DNA from: Flavobacterium wongokense
GTDB lineage: Bacteria; Bacteroidota; Bacteroidia; Flavobacteriales; Flavobacteriaceae
Assembly: GCF_021608265.1 (NCBI RefSeq)
Contig: NZ_JAKIHP010000002.1
Location: 496,001 to 560,000 of the forward strand
DNA length: 64,000 nucleotides
Reading direction: 5' to 3'
This document shows positions 18,523 through 26,492 of this stretch, in pieces (position 1 is the stretch's first letter; each line of letters opens with the position of its first letter). Below the pieces are notes generated by a model, which was given only the letters and a program-made list of their open reading frames with translations, was not told the DNA's origin and did no database searches. Position numbers and translations under genes: made by a program.

Positions 18523-20276
18523 ACAAAACAGTAAATATTAATATAGGCGGTTTAGTTTTTCACATAGATGAAGATGCATACCAAAAACTGACTCGATATT
18601 TCGAGGCTATCAAACGTTCGCTTTCAAATTCATCAGGAAAAGATGAGATCATGAAAGATATTGAAATGCGTGTGGCAGAATTGCTTACAGAAAAGCAAAA
18701 AAGCGACAAACATGTTATCAATAACAAAGATGTGGATGAAGTAATCGGTGTTATGGGGCAACCTGAAGATTACCGATTGGATGATGACGCAGACGACAAA
18801 CCGGCAGAACCATTTTATCCATACACAAAATCAAAAAAATTGTACCGTGATAAAGACCGCGCAACCATTGCCGGAGTTTGTACAGGTTTGAGCCACTATT
18901 TCGGAATTGAATCGGTGTGGATCAAAATATTCTTTATCCTTCTTATCTGGGCTGGTGGAGCCGGTATCATCGCATATTTGGTACTTTGGATTGCAACTCC
19001 TAAAGCCATAACCACTACCGAGAAATTGGAAATGACCGGTGAACCGGTAACGATTTCCAATATCGAAAAAAAAGTAAGGGAAGAGTTTGATATCGTGGCC
19101 AACAGGGTTAAAAATGTAGATTACGACAAAATGGGAAACGAAATAAGAACCGGCGCCAGCAGGACAGCTGATGGAATTGGTGAGGTTTTCGTAAACATCT
19201 TTAAGGTATTTGCCAAAATACTTGGCGCAATAATCGTAGTATTCTCTTCGGTAGCTTTATTGGGAATCTGTTTTGCTTCGATCTTTATGATCTTTTCATC
19301 ATCAATGCCTGATAATTACATCCTAAACCACATCAGCACTCCAATCGGATTGGAAACGCCAATTTGGGTTCAGGGAGTATTGTTCTTACTTGCTGCAGGA
19401 ATCCCGGCATTCTTCTTCCTGATACTTGGTTTGAAATTGTTGGTGACCAACCTAAAATCATTAGGCAACATTGTTAAGTTTACCTTATTGGGAATTTGGA
19501 TCATTGCAATGGGATTATTGATATCATTGGGAATCAACGAAGCTACGCTAATAGCTTATGATGGTAAAGATGTTAAAAAGGAAGTAATCAACATTGCTCC
19601 TACTGACACCCTGCTGATCAAATTCAAAAACAATGAGTTTTATTCTAAAGACAGATACCACAATACTGATTTCAGATTGACACAGGATGAGAAGAATAAA
19701 GAAGTAATTTATTCAAATAATATCTCTTTCGAAGTACGTCCAACCGAAGAAGCACTGCCTTACATTCAAATCGAAAGAATGGCAGCAGGAAAATCGGCAG
19801 CAGACGCTAAAGGCCGTGCAGAAAAAATCGAATACGGATATAAAGTTGAAGGAAATCAATTAATTTTAGACAATTATTTACTGACAGATGTTATCAACAA
19901 ATTCAGAGGACAAAAGGTAGAGTTGTATTTGTATCTTCCAAAAGGAACCTTATTCAAAGCCGACGAAAGCGTTCAAAATTTTGACAATGGCTACAATGAC
20001 TTCTTCGATTTACAATACAATTCAGACGAGTACATCTACAAAGTGGAAGAGTCACATGTAAAATGCCTTACCTGTCCGGATGATGAAAACGAAAACGGCG
20101 ATGCTGAAGGTACAACTGAAGTCATCACCAATGAAAATGACAGCACCGATGTGGTTACCGTAAAGGTAAATGGTAAAATAGTTACCGAAACAAAAACCGG
20201 AAAAGGTGCTACTGGCAATGACAAAAAAACAACCCTTTCAGTTGACAAAAACGGAGTAATAATCAAAACAAAATAA
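18519..20276 (+). CDS. PspC-domain multi-pass membrane protein
   Basis: A 585-residue protein. The N-terminus (1-90) carries MNKTVNINIGGLVFHIDEDA and a helical part like those found before PspC domains in Bacteroidota. The PspC domain (about 105-165) has KKLYRDKDRATIAGVCTGLS, HYFGIESVWIKIFFI and a helix ending in LVLWIATPK. Two to four more helices lie between about 230 and 350. The rest (about 360-585) is a periplasmic beta-rich region with a short C-terminal low-complexity tail. PspC proteins act in envelope-stress responses at the inner membrane. Its overlap with padR and its 2-base distance to the next GIN-domain gene indicate one operon. Confidence 0.88.
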   Translation: MNKTVNINIGGLVFHIDEDAYQKLTRYFEAIKRSLSNSSGKDEIMKDIEMRVAELLTEKQKSDKHVINNKDVDEVIGVMGQPEDYRLDDDADDKPAEPFYPYTKSKKLYRDKDRATIAGVCTGLSHYFGIESVWIKIFFILLIWAGGAGIIAYLVLWIATPKAITTTEKLEMTGEPVTISNIEKKVREEFDIVANRVKNVDYDKMGNEIRTGASRTADGIGEVFVNIFKVFAKILGAIIVVFSSVALLGICFASIFMIFSSSMPDNYILNHISTPIGLETPIWVQGVLFLLAAGIPAFFFLILGLKLLVTNLKSLGNIVKFTLLGIWIIAMGLLISLGINEATLIAYDGKDVKKEVINIAPTDTLLIKFKNNEFYSKDRYHNTDFRLTQDEKNKEVIYSNNISFEVRPTEEALPYIQIERMAAGKSAADAKGRAEKIEYGYKVEGNQLILDNYLLTDVINKFRGQKVELYLYLPKGTLFKADESVQNFDNGYNDFFDLQYNSDEYIYKVEESHVKCLTCPDDENENGDAEGTTEVITNENDSTDVVTVKVNGKIVTETKTGKGATGNDKKTTLSVDKNGVIIKTK

Positions 20277-20278
20277 TC

Positions 20279-21016
20279 ATGGTAAAGTTCGCAGTATTTT
20301 GCACCAAAGTAGTAGCAGCATCTTTTGCAGCAGTAATGTTTAGCTCATGTCATACCAGCATTGATTTAGGAAATGGCATCGACGGAAATGGAAATGTAAC
20401 CAGGCAGACCCGTAACGTTAGCGATTTTACAAAAGTAGATGTAAACCGCGGTTTGAATGTAACTTTAGAACAGTCAGATTCTTTCTTTGTGGAAGTTGAA
20501 GCCGATGATAACCTACAGTCCCATATTTCAACCAAAGTAGAAAATGGTACATTGGTCATCACTACCGACGAAAATATTGACGAGGCTACAGCCAAAAACA
20601 TCCATGTAAAAGCACCTTCGTTAACCAAGATTGAAACCTCAAGCGGTTCATCAGTTACCACAAAAAGTGTGTTCAGGGGAACGGATATGGCAGTAAAATC
20701 AAGCAGTGGAAGTGAATCAAGCCTTGATTTGGAATTTGATAATATTAGCTGCGAATCTTCAAGCGGTAGTTCAATCACCGTAAGAGGAAAAGCATTAAAA
20801 TTAACAACCGATTCCTCAAGCGGAAGCGAAATAGAAGCCAAACATTTATTGGTAAACGATGTGGTTTCCGAATCAACCAGCGGAAGCTCAACAGGCGTTC
20901 ATCCTTTAGTTAGCCTAAACGGAAAAGCTTCAAGCGGAAGCTCCATTAATTATGACGGTTCACCCAAAACGGTCACAAAAGAAGAGAGTTCCGGCGGAAG
21001 TGTTTCAAAAGAATAA
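20279..21016 (+). CDS. GIN-domain (DUF2807) lipoprotein with a serine-glycine ladder
   Basis: A 245-residue lipoprotein (signal ending MFSSC, Cys24). The head matches the GIN/DUF2807 beginning: VSDFTKVDVNRGLNVTLEQ and ADDNLQSHI. From residue 121 a motif SSGS or a close variant (TSGS, SSGG) recurs at 121, 142, 161, 180, 200, 218 and 237. That spacing of 18-21 residues is what a right-handed beta-solenoid would show at one turn. The function of these auto-transporter-adhesin-like heads is unknown. It is the last gene of the padR-pspC operon and is followed by a strong terminator. Confidence 0.88.
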   Translation: MVKFAVFCTKVVAASFAAVMFSSCHTSIDLGNGIDGNGNVTRQTRNVSDFTKVDVNRGLNVTLEQSDSFFVEVEADDNLQSHISTKVENGTLVITTDENIDEATAKNIHVKAPSLTKIETSSGSSVTTKSVFRGTDMAVKSSSGSESSLDLEFDNISCESSSGSSITVRGKALKLTTDSSSGSEIEAKHLLVNDVVSESTSGSSTGVHPLVSLNGKASSGSSINYDGSPKTVTKEESSGGSVSKE

Positions 21017-21024
21017 GTTAATAA

Positions 21025-21057
21025 AACATCCCAATTTTCATTGGGATGTTTTTTTTT
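21025..21057 (+). terminator. Terminator after the padR-pspC-GIN operon
   Basis: A perfect 10-base stem (AACATCCCAA with TTGGGATGTT) around a 6-base loop, followed by more T residues. Confidence 0.9.
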
Positions 21058-21091
21058 CTATTTTTGGCAAACTAACCATTGACCAACCCAA

Positions 21092-21928
21092 ATGAAAAAA
21101 ATAATTACACTTACCCTCCTTTGCGTTTCCGTGCTGGCATTTGCCCAGAAAAAGGAAAAAGTAAAAGGCTCTAAAATTGTCAAGCTCGAACAGAAGCAGG
21201 TCGAGAATTTCGAGAGTATTGAACTGGAAGACAACCTGGAAGTATTTTTAGTTAAAGGCGATGAGTGTGGATTGGAAATCGAAGCAGATGACAACCTGAT
21301 AGAATTTGTGGATTATAAATTGACCGGGAAAAACCTGCGGATTTCAACAACAAGGGATATCAATAGCTTTAAAAAACTGAGTGTGCGCGTTACCTACAAC
21401 GACAAACTCAATATGGTCATTGCCAAAGACGAAACCAATGTGACCGCACTTTCCGATGTAACTTTAGACAATATAACCTTCAAAAGTTATGATTACGCCA
21501 AATTGTTCCTGAATGCCAAAACCAAGAACTTCACGTTGATGGCAAACGACAAATCAAAAGTAGAACTGAATTTGAAATCCGAAAAGACAGCTGTTGATTT
21601 GAGTAAAAGTGCCTATGTAAAAGCCCTGATTTCGAGCGGTGAAATGCGGTTCGATATGTATCAGAAATCTTCTGCCGATATTGAAGGTGATGTCCTTACT
21701 TTAAAACTGAGGTTGGACAATAGTTCCGATTTTACAGGAAAAAAATTAACCGCAAAAACCGCCATGGTCGAAGTTGGCGCATATTCAAAAACCAGCATCA
21801 ACATCAGTACCAATGCCGTAATCGATGCTTCGGGAAATAGCGAAATTGAATTGTATGGCGAACCAAAAATTGAAATGAAGCGTTTTGTAGAAAGCGCCAT
21901 GATCAAGAAAAGACCCATCAAAAATTAA
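21092..21928 (+). CDS. Second GIN-domain (DUF2807) secreted protein
   Basis: A 278-residue protein with a signal peptide (MKKIITLTLLCVSVLAFAQ). It shares the GIN head pattern with the preceding gene (VENFESIELEDNLEVFLVKG, then EADDNLIEFV) but lacks the SSGS ladder; its repeats are built on D-K-S, N-D-S and similar turns (ANDKSKVELNLKS). It is a paralogue of the 20279 protein with its own transcription unit, since a terminator stands on each side. The function is unknown; a beta-solenoid shape is inferred. Confidence 0.85.
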   Translation: MKKIITLTLLCVSVLAFAQKKEKVKGSKIVKLEQKQVENFESIELEDNLEVFLVKGDECGLEIEADDNLIEFVDYKLTGKNLRISTTRDINSFKKLSVRVTYNDKLNMVIAKDETNVTALSDVTLDNITFKSYDYAKLFLNAKTKNFTLMANDKSKVELNLKSEKTAVDLSKSAYVKALISSGEMRFDMYQKSSADIEGDVLTLKLRLDNSSDFTGKKLTAKTAMVEVGAYSKTSINISTNAVIDASGNSEIELYGEPKIEMKRFVESAMIKKRPIKN

Positions 21929-21930
21929 AT

Positions 21931-21963
21931 AAAAAGTCCCATCTCTACAGATGGGACTTTTTT
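21931..21963 (+). terminator. Terminator after the second GIN-domain gene
   Basis: A perfect 14-base stem (AAAAAGTCCCATCT with AGATGGGACTTTTT) around the loop CTAC, followed by T residues. It could also serve transcripts in the opposite direction. Confidence 0.9.
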
Positions 21964-21973
21964 ATTATAGTAC

Positions 21974-22016
21974 GTCAGTTCGAGTGATTTCGACGTGTCG
22001 AAATTGTATCGAGAAC
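21974..22016 (+). repeat. Intergenic hairpin repeat, family F2, copy A
   Basis: Conserved flanks GTCAGTTCGAGTG and TTGTATCGAGAAC surround a perfect 8-base hairpin ATTTCGAC-GT-GTCGAAAT. It lies between the terminator of the GIN gene and the trxB stop. Two more copies, with other bases in the stem, are at 39237 and 39298. Confidence 0.85.
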
Positions 22017-22029
22017 ATTTCTCTCACCA

Positions 22030-22977
22030 TTATTCTTTTGCTGCCAAATACCTTTCGGCATCCAAAGCCGCCATACAACCTGTTCCGGCAGCAGTAATCG
22101 CCTGCCTGTAAACATGGTCTGCAGCATCACCCGCAACAAAAACTCCAGCCACATTGGTTTTTGAAGTTCCTGCTTCGTTTATGATATAACCTGTTTCATC
22201 AAGTGTAATATAATCCGCAAAAATATCAGTGTTGGGTTTGTGACCAATGGCTACAAAGAAACCGGTTGCCGGAATTAGTTTTTCCTCTTTTGCAGTTTTA
22301 TCAATAACCTTTACAGCGGTCACGACTTGTCCGTCTCCAACAACTTCAAGGGTTTCTGTATTCAGCATGATTTCGATGTTTTCAGTTTTTCTAACGCGTT
22401 CCGCCATAATTTTAGAAGCCCTGAAGTTTTCACTTCGCACCAACATCGTAACTTTTTTACAAAGTTTGGATAAGTAATGTGCTTCCTCACAGGCCGAATC
22501 CCCTGCTCCAACAATCACCACTTCCTGGTTCCTGTAAAAGAACCCGTCGCAAACCGCACAGGCCGAAACACCACCACCCATTTGCAGGTAATGCTGCTCA
22601 GAAGGCAATCCTAAATATTTAGCCGAAGCTCCTGTTGAAATGATTACGGTATCGGCATGGATTTCGGTAGTTTCATTAATCCAAACTTTGTGAACGCTTC
22701 CCGAAAAATCAACTTTGGTTGCCCAACCATCGCGAACATCAGTTCCAAAACGTTTGGCCTGCTCCATTAATTGAATCATCATTTCCGGACCGGTAACCCC
22801 GTCAGGATAACCCGGGAAATTTTCTACTTCGTTGGTTGTGGTCAACTGTCCACCAGGTTGTGTCCCTTGATATAAAACCGGGAACATATTAGCTCTGGCT
22901 GCATAAATTGCAGCTGTATAACCCGCAGGTCCAGAACCTATTATTAGGCATTTTACTTTTTCTATAGTATCAGACAT
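22030..22977 (-). CDS. trxB: Thioredoxin-disulfide reductase
   Basis: A 315-residue protein from ATG 22977 (MSDTIEKV). A longer open frame exists, but its ATG at 23001 lies inside the promoter -7 box. The FAD-binding motif IIGSGPAGYTAAIYAARA is at the N-terminus, the redox motif CAVC is in SACAVCDGFFYRN, the NADPH-binding motif is VVIVGAGDSACEEAHYL, and the second FAD motif is VAGVFVAGDAAD. The enzyme passes electrons from NADPH to thioredoxin in the cytoplasm. It stands alone as a single-gene unit. Confidence 0.96.
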   Translation of the reverse strand: MSDTIEKVKCLIIGSGPAGYTAAIYAARANMFPVLYQGTQPGGQLTTTNEVENFPGYPDGVTGPEMMIQLMEQAKRFGTDVRDGWATKVDFSGSVHKVWINETTEIHADTVIISTGASAKYLGLPSEQHYLQMGGGVSACAVCDGFFYRNQEVVIVGAGDSACEEAHYLSKLCKKVTMLVRSENFRASKIMAERVRKTENIEIMLNTETLEVVGDGQVVTAVKVIDKTAKEEKLIPATGFFVAIGHKPNTDIFADYITLDETGYIINEAGTSKTNVAGVFVAGDAADHVYRQAITAAGTGCMAALDAERYLAAKE

Positions 22978-22998
22978 TGTAATGTTTTTTAAGCACCG

Positions 22999-23006
22999 CA
23001 AAGGTA
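22999..23006 (-). promoter_or_regulatory. trxB promoter -7 box
   Basis: The minus strand reads TACCTTTG, an exact TAnnTTTG match ending 21 bases before ATG 22977. No clear -33 TTG is present. It rules out the upstream ATG at 23001 as start. Confidence 0.55.
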
Positions 23007-23101
23007 ACTTTTTATGTCCTAATTTTATGGGCTGCCTAAATAGTAATTAACAATATTTACATAAAGATTGGTGATTTCTTTTTAGTTCAGAATTAAGTCC
23101 T

Positions 23102-23109
23102 TATTTTTG
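23102..23109 (+). promoter_or_regulatory. Promoter -7 box of the lipocalin-like lipoprotein gene
   Basis: TATTTTTG matches TAnnTTTG and lies 24 bases before ATG 23134. An upstream in-frame ATG at 23107 falls inside the box and is therefore unlikely to be the start. The -33 element is not obvious. Confidence 0.45.
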
Positions 23110-23133
23110 AGAGAGATAAAAACCAAATTATTT

Positions 23134-23568
23134 ATGAGAAAAATTATACCCGCTGCAGGACTGATTTTAATTGCACTATTGTTTAACGGATGCTCGGTTG
23201 ACGAGGACAATAATGAAGATTTGGCCACCTTCGCACAGATTCAGGGAAAATGGAAACTAACCGAATATTACTCTGACGATCAGCCTGTAAACACACCAAT
23301 ACCAGACGGATATGAAATCGAATTCAATGAAGATAAGACCTTCACATCCAATGAAATTGACGGTTACAGCGGTGGAAACTACAGGGTTACTAAAGAGCCA
23401 GGTAAAAACATACAATTAACATATAGAAAACAATGGGACTCTCAAACTGCTTATAAATACATTGATGCTGTAGACGCTGATCACATTTATCTGCAGGAAT
23501 CAACTTCTGAACCAACACATGACGGCGGTGTTAATTTAAGCGGTTATGTCCTGACACGCGTTCCGTAA
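23134..23568 (+). CDS. Lipocalin-like domain lipoprotein
   Basis: A 144-residue protein from ATG 23134. The signal MRKIIPAAGLILIALLFNGC ends in a lipobox Cys20. The mature part has the lipocalin_4/5-type pattern IQGKWKLTEYYSDD, then EIEFNEDKTF and a C-terminal strand YVLTRV. Proteins of this type are small outer-membrane-facing lipoproteins that may bind hydrophobic ligands; the ligand is unknown. Its own promoter and terminator make it monocistronic. Confidence 0.8.
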   Translation: MRKIIPAAGLILIALLFNGCSVDEDNNEDLATFAQIQGKWKLTEYYSDDQPVNTPIPDGYEIEFNEDKTFTSNEIDGYSGGNYRVTKEPGKNIQLTYRKQWDSQTAYKYIDAVDADHIYLQESTSEPTHDGGVNLSGYVLTRVP

Positions 23569-23589
23569 TTGACAATCAATTTAAAATAT

Positions 23590-23616
23590 AATCCTTCCTT
23601 TTGGAAGGATTTTTTA
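23590..23616 (+). terminator. Terminator after the lipocalin-like gene
   Basis: A perfect 9-base stem AATCCTTCC / GGAAGGATT around TTTT, followed by T residues. Confidence 0.88.
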
Positions 23617-23656
23617 TTTATCAGTAGCACAACATTAGCTCTATTAGGATAAATCC

Positions 23657-23700
23657 TCCCGCTGTCCGCGCTACGCGGTAGCCTGCTCCCATCGGGGCTA
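23657..23700 (-). repeat. Intergenic repeat, family F4, copy B
   Basis: Read on the minus strand it begins TAGCCCCGATGGGA and ends GGACAGCGGGA, the same ends as the copy at 50950. The core here is the small palindrome GCTAC-CGC-GTAGC, unrelated to the core of the other copy. Confidence 0.7.
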
Positions 23701-23731
23701 TAGAGGCGTTTCTTTTTAATCAGGCAGTATT

Positions 23732-23760
23732 GTCATTCCCGCGCAGACGGCAGGATTACT
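23732..23760 (+). repeat. Degenerate REP-like element, family F1
   Basis: GTCATTCCCGCGCAGACGGC followed by AGGATTACT resembles the elements at 28835 and 31261 (GTCATTCCCGnGAAGGCGGG then AATCC) but its palindrome is disrupted. Confidence 0.45.
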
Positions 23761-23822
23761 CCGTGATCCTGAGTTTGGGCTCTATCACTGGTAAATCCTT
23801 TATGGATGTTCCGTCCAAATGC

Positions 23823-23877
23823 TTTTTTATTTAGAAAAACAGCTCAAGTAAACTTGGCTGTTTTTCTAAATAAAAAA
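23823..23877. repeat. Perfect 21-base inverted repeat in the gap before tRNA-Pro
   Basis: The arm 23823-23843 (TTTTTTATTTAGAAAAACAG plus C) is exactly complementary to 23857-23877, and the loop holds a further CAAG/CTTG pairing. The second arm ends in the A-tract that serves as the T-tract of the tRNA terminator on the other strand. The rest of the gap 23569-23910 holds the lipocalin terminator, an F4 repeat and a degenerate F1 repeat; I see no gene in it. Confidence 0.75.
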
Positions 23878-23904
23878 TCCTTTCTGCAATAACAGAAAGG
23901 ATTT
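23872..23904 (-). terminator. Terminator of tRNA-Pro
   Basis: On the minus strand AAATCCTTTCTG pairs with CAGAAAGGATTT around a 6-base loop and is followed by more T residues, 6 bases beyond the tRNA 3' end. Confidence 0.85.
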
Positions 23905-23910
23905 ACCCGT

Positions 23911-23984
23911 CGGGGTGGCAGGATTCGAACCTGCGGCCTCCTGCTCCCAAAGCAGGCGCGATAACCGGGCTACGCTACACCCCG
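23911..23984 (-). tRNA. tRNA-Pro (anticodon TGG)
   Basis: The 74 bases fold as a tRNA on the minus strand. The acceptor arms CGGGGTG and CACCCCG pair fully, the anticodon stem CCTGC/GCAGG encloses the loop TTTGGGA with anticodon TGG at 23947-23949, and the T arm contains GGTTCGAATCC. The CCA end is not encoded. A terminator follows directly. Confidence 0.96.
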
Positions 23985-24114
23985 AAAGCGAGTGCAAATA
24001 TAGAATTAATAATTAGTTTACAAAAGCTTTTTATTTTTTTTATCTTCAGAAGGCAGGCACTTCAATTTAAAATTTAAAATTCAAAATTTAAAATAAAAAA
24101 GTCGATATAATTTC

Positions 24115-24122
24115 TATTTTTG
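24115..24122 (+). promoter_or_regulatory. Promoter -7 box of the udk operon
   Basis: TATTTTTG matches TAnnTTTG, 26 bases before the udk ATG. No matching -33 TTG is seen; the region upstream is almost pure A and T. Confidence 0.45.
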
Positions 24123-24148
24123 TTGAAACTAAAACAACACAACAATAT

Positions 24149-24757
24149 ATGCTAATTATTGGAATTGCTGGCGGTACAGGAAGTGGAAAAACAACCGTGG
24201 TCCAACAGATTATTAATGAACTGCCGGAAGCTGAAGTCGGCGTAATTTCCCAGGACTCCTATTACAGGGTAAACGACAGTTTAAGCTTTGAGGAAAGAGG
24301 ACTGATCAATTTTGACCATCCTCGTGCCATCGACTTTGAATTGTTGGTAAGCCATTTGACAGAACTCAAAAAAGGCAACACCATAGAACAGCCCGTTTAT
24401 TCCTTTGTAACACACAACCGCACAGACGACAGCATCATCACACATCCAAGAAAAGTAATGATTGTTGAAGGAATCCTTATTTTGGCAAACCCCGAACTGC
24501 GTGAAATGTTTGATGTAAAAATATTTGTCCACGCCGATTCTGATGAACGCCTTATCCGTCGTTTAAAAAGGGATATCGCCGAACGTGGCCGTGATATGGA
24601 AGAAGTATTGAACCGTTACCAAACAACGCTCAAGCCAATGCACCAGCAGTTTATCGAACCAACCAAAGCGTATGCCGATATCATTATTCCAAATGACAAA
24701 TACAATACGGTTGCCATTGACGTGGTAAGAGCGGTTATCAATCAAAGAATTACCTAA
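24149..24757 (+). CDS. udk: Uridine kinase
   Basis: A 202-residue P-loop kinase. The Walker A GIAGGTGSGKTTVVQ is at residues 4-18, followed by VISQDSYYR (substrate-binding Asp and Tyr), NFDHPRAIDF, and the lid HADSDERLIRRLKRDIAERG with its arginines. Length and motifs match bacterial Udk, which phosphorylates uridine and cytidine in pyrimidine salvage. It is the first gene of a run with the DivIC-like gene (12 bases later) and mutA. Confidence 0.95.
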   Translation: MLIIGIAGGTGSGKTTVVQQIINELPEAEVGVISQDSYYRVNDSLSFEERGLINFDHPRAIDFELLVSHLTELKKGNTIEQPVYSFVTHNRTDDSIITHPRKVMIVEGILILANPELREMFDVKIFVHADSDERLIRRLKRDIAERGRDMEEVLNRYQTTLKPMHQQFIEPTKAYADIIIPNDKYNTVAIDVVRAVINQRIT

Positions 24758-24769
24758 AAGCTAAGATTC

Positions 24770-25123
24770 ATGAGCTATTTTAAAAACCTGACTGATGCCT
24801 ATCCTATCCTGAAAATCCTCGGGAACAGGTATGTTATCGTTTTGGTTTTTTTTACCGTTTGGATGCTCTTCCTGGACAATACTTCCTATATGGAACACCG
24901 AATCCTGAACAAACAGCTCAACGAACTCGAAGACAATAAAAAATACTATCAGGATGAAATCCGGAAAGATGATGAAAACATCAAACTCCTCAAAAATCCT
25001 GACCAGATAGAGAAATACGCGCGTGAAAAATATTATATGAAACGCGACAGCGAAGACATCTACATTATCGAATTTGAAGGCGATTCCATCAAGGATGAAA
25101 AATCAGATTCAAAATCTTTATAA
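24770..25123 (+). CDS. FtsB/DivIC-like septum formation initiator protein
   Basis: A 117-residue bitopic protein. One transmembrane helix (about 24-42, YVIVLVFFTVWMLFLDNTSY) is followed by a coiled coil (about 45-85, NKQLNELEDNKKYYQDEI) and the conserved tail NPDQIEKYAREKYYMKRDSE, the FtsB/DivIC signature. In the divisome such proteins form a periplasmic coiled coil with an FtsL/FtsQ-type partner. The location between udk and mutA is one I associate with flavobacteria. Confidence 0.9.
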   Translation: MSYFKNLTDAYPILKILGNRYVIVLVFFTVWMLFLDNTSYMEHRILNKQLNELEDNKKYYQDEIRKDDENIKLLKNPDQIEKYAREKYYMKRDSEDIYIIEFEGDSIKDEKSDSKSL

Positions 25124-25132
25124 AGTATAGTT

Positions 25133-26491
25133 ATGGCTGAGAATTTATTTGATGCTTTCGAACCCGTTTCCTCCAAACAATGGAAACAGCAAATCCAGTA
25201 CGAACTAAAAGGTGCCGATTACAACGACACTTTGGTTTGGGAAAGCCTGGAAGGCATCAAAGTTAGGCCATTTTATCACAACGATGAATCGGAAGCCAGG
25301 TTTACAATAAAGGAAAACACTGAACCTTTTTCAATACTACAAAACATTTATGTTCATGACATTGGCCTGTCCAATAAAAGAGCTTTGGATTCGTTAAATA
25401 GAGGCGCTGAAAGTATTCGGTTTACGCTTGAAAATGAGAAGGTTGCGATAGCCGACTTAATGCGGAATCTTCCTCTGGAAAACACCTCTTATTTTTTTGT
25501 CCTGCCATCCTTATCCATTGATTTGGTTTCCAAAATCAACGAATTTGCAGCTCAAAACAAAGCAGCTTTTTTCGTTCAGCTTGACCCCGTTGGGCAATTG
25601 GCAAAAGACGGAAACTGGTTCGAAAACCTGGATGCCGATTTTGAAAAACTGAATAGTATTTCAGATAAAACCAATACTCCATTCCTGACAGTCAACGCAG
25701 GGATTTACCAAAATGCAGGTGCCAATATGGTACAGCAGTTGGGCTACACTTTGGCACACGTCAATGAATATTTCAACCGCGTTAAAAACATCAGTCAGCC
25801 TATAACAATTGAAGTTTCAGTTGGTACAAATTACTTTTTTGAAATTGCCAAATTACGTGCTTTGCGTCTATTGTTCAATACATTGGCAGCAGAATACAAC
25901 TACAATTTGGATTGCCATATTATTTCCACGCCAACCAAACGCAACAAAACCCTTTACGATTACAACGTCAATATGCTCCGCACCACAACCGAATGCATGT
26001 CGGCTATTTTGGGCGGTGCCAATGCCATTGCGAATCTTCCTTACGATGCTTTGTACCATAAGGACAATGAATTTGGTGATCGAATTGCACGCAACCAATT
26101 ATTGGTATTGAAACACGAAAGTTATTTTGACAAAGTCAGCAATCCTGCTGATGGCGCGTATTATATAGAATCCTTAACCGAACAGTTGGCTGAAAAGGCC
26201 TTGCTGCTGTTCAAGGAAATTGAAGAAAAAGGCGGATTCATCACTCAGCTTATCGAAGGGAACATCCAAAAGAAAATCAGCGAAAGTGCGACAAAGGAAC
26301 AGGAGCTTTTCGATAGCGGGAAAGAAATTTTATTGGGAACCAATAAGTATCCTAACAAAAATGACAGAATGAAACAGGATTTGGAATTGTATCCTTTCCT
26401 AAAACAAAACCCACGTAAAACCTTAATCACACCGATTATTGAAAAGCGATTGGCAGAGAAACTGGAACAGGAACGATTAGCCTCGGAATAA
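25133..26491 (+). CDS. mutA: Methylmalonyl-CoA mutase small (beta) subunit, short form
   Basis: A 452-residue protein with the TIM-barrel mutase fold: early FDAFEPVSSKQWKQQIQYEL, VRPFYHNDE, and late GGANAIANLPYDALYH and SYFDKVSNPADGAYYIESLT. It ends about 60 residues after the barrel, so it lacks the C-terminal cobalamin-binding domain of full-length small subunits (about 610-640 residues). The catalytic large subunit is encoded 219 bases downstream. With it this subunit isomerises succinyl-CoA and methylmalonyl-CoA; its own role is structural. Confidence 0.92.
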   Translation: MAENLFDAFEPVSSKQWKQQIQYELKGADYNDTLVWESLEGIKVRPFYHNDESEARFTIKENTEPFSILQNIYVHDIGLSNKRALDSLNRGAESIRFTLENEKVAIADLMRNLPLENTSYFFVLPSLSIDLVSKINEFAAQNKAAFFVQLDPVGQLAKDGNWFENLDADFEKLNSISDKTNTPFLTVNAGIYQNAGANMVQQLGYTLAHVNEYFNRVKNISQPITIEVSVGTNYFFEIAKLRALRLLFNTLAAEYNYNLDCHIISTPTKRNKTLYDYNVNMLRTTTECMSAILGGANAIANLPYDALYHKDNEFGDRIARNQLLVLKHESYFDKVSNPADGAYYIESLTEQLAEKALLLFKEIEEKGGFITQLIEGNIQKKISESATKEQELFDSGKEILLGTNKYPNKNDRMKQDLELYPFLKQNPRKTLITPIIEKRLAEKLEQERLASE

Positions 26492-26492
26492 T

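Noticed and set aside
20350..20841. A 163-codon frame opposite the GIN-domain lipoprotein gene
   Set aside because: The Ser-Gly ladder on the sense strand gives a repetitive antisense frame; it lacks independent support.
22978..23001. Upstream start of trxB at 23001
   Set aside because: It overlaps the TACCTTTG promoter box and adds eight residues not seen in the family.
23107..23133. Upstream start of the lipocalin-like gene at 23107
   Set aside because: It falls in the predicted -7 box and would bury the lipoprotein signal behind nine charged residues.
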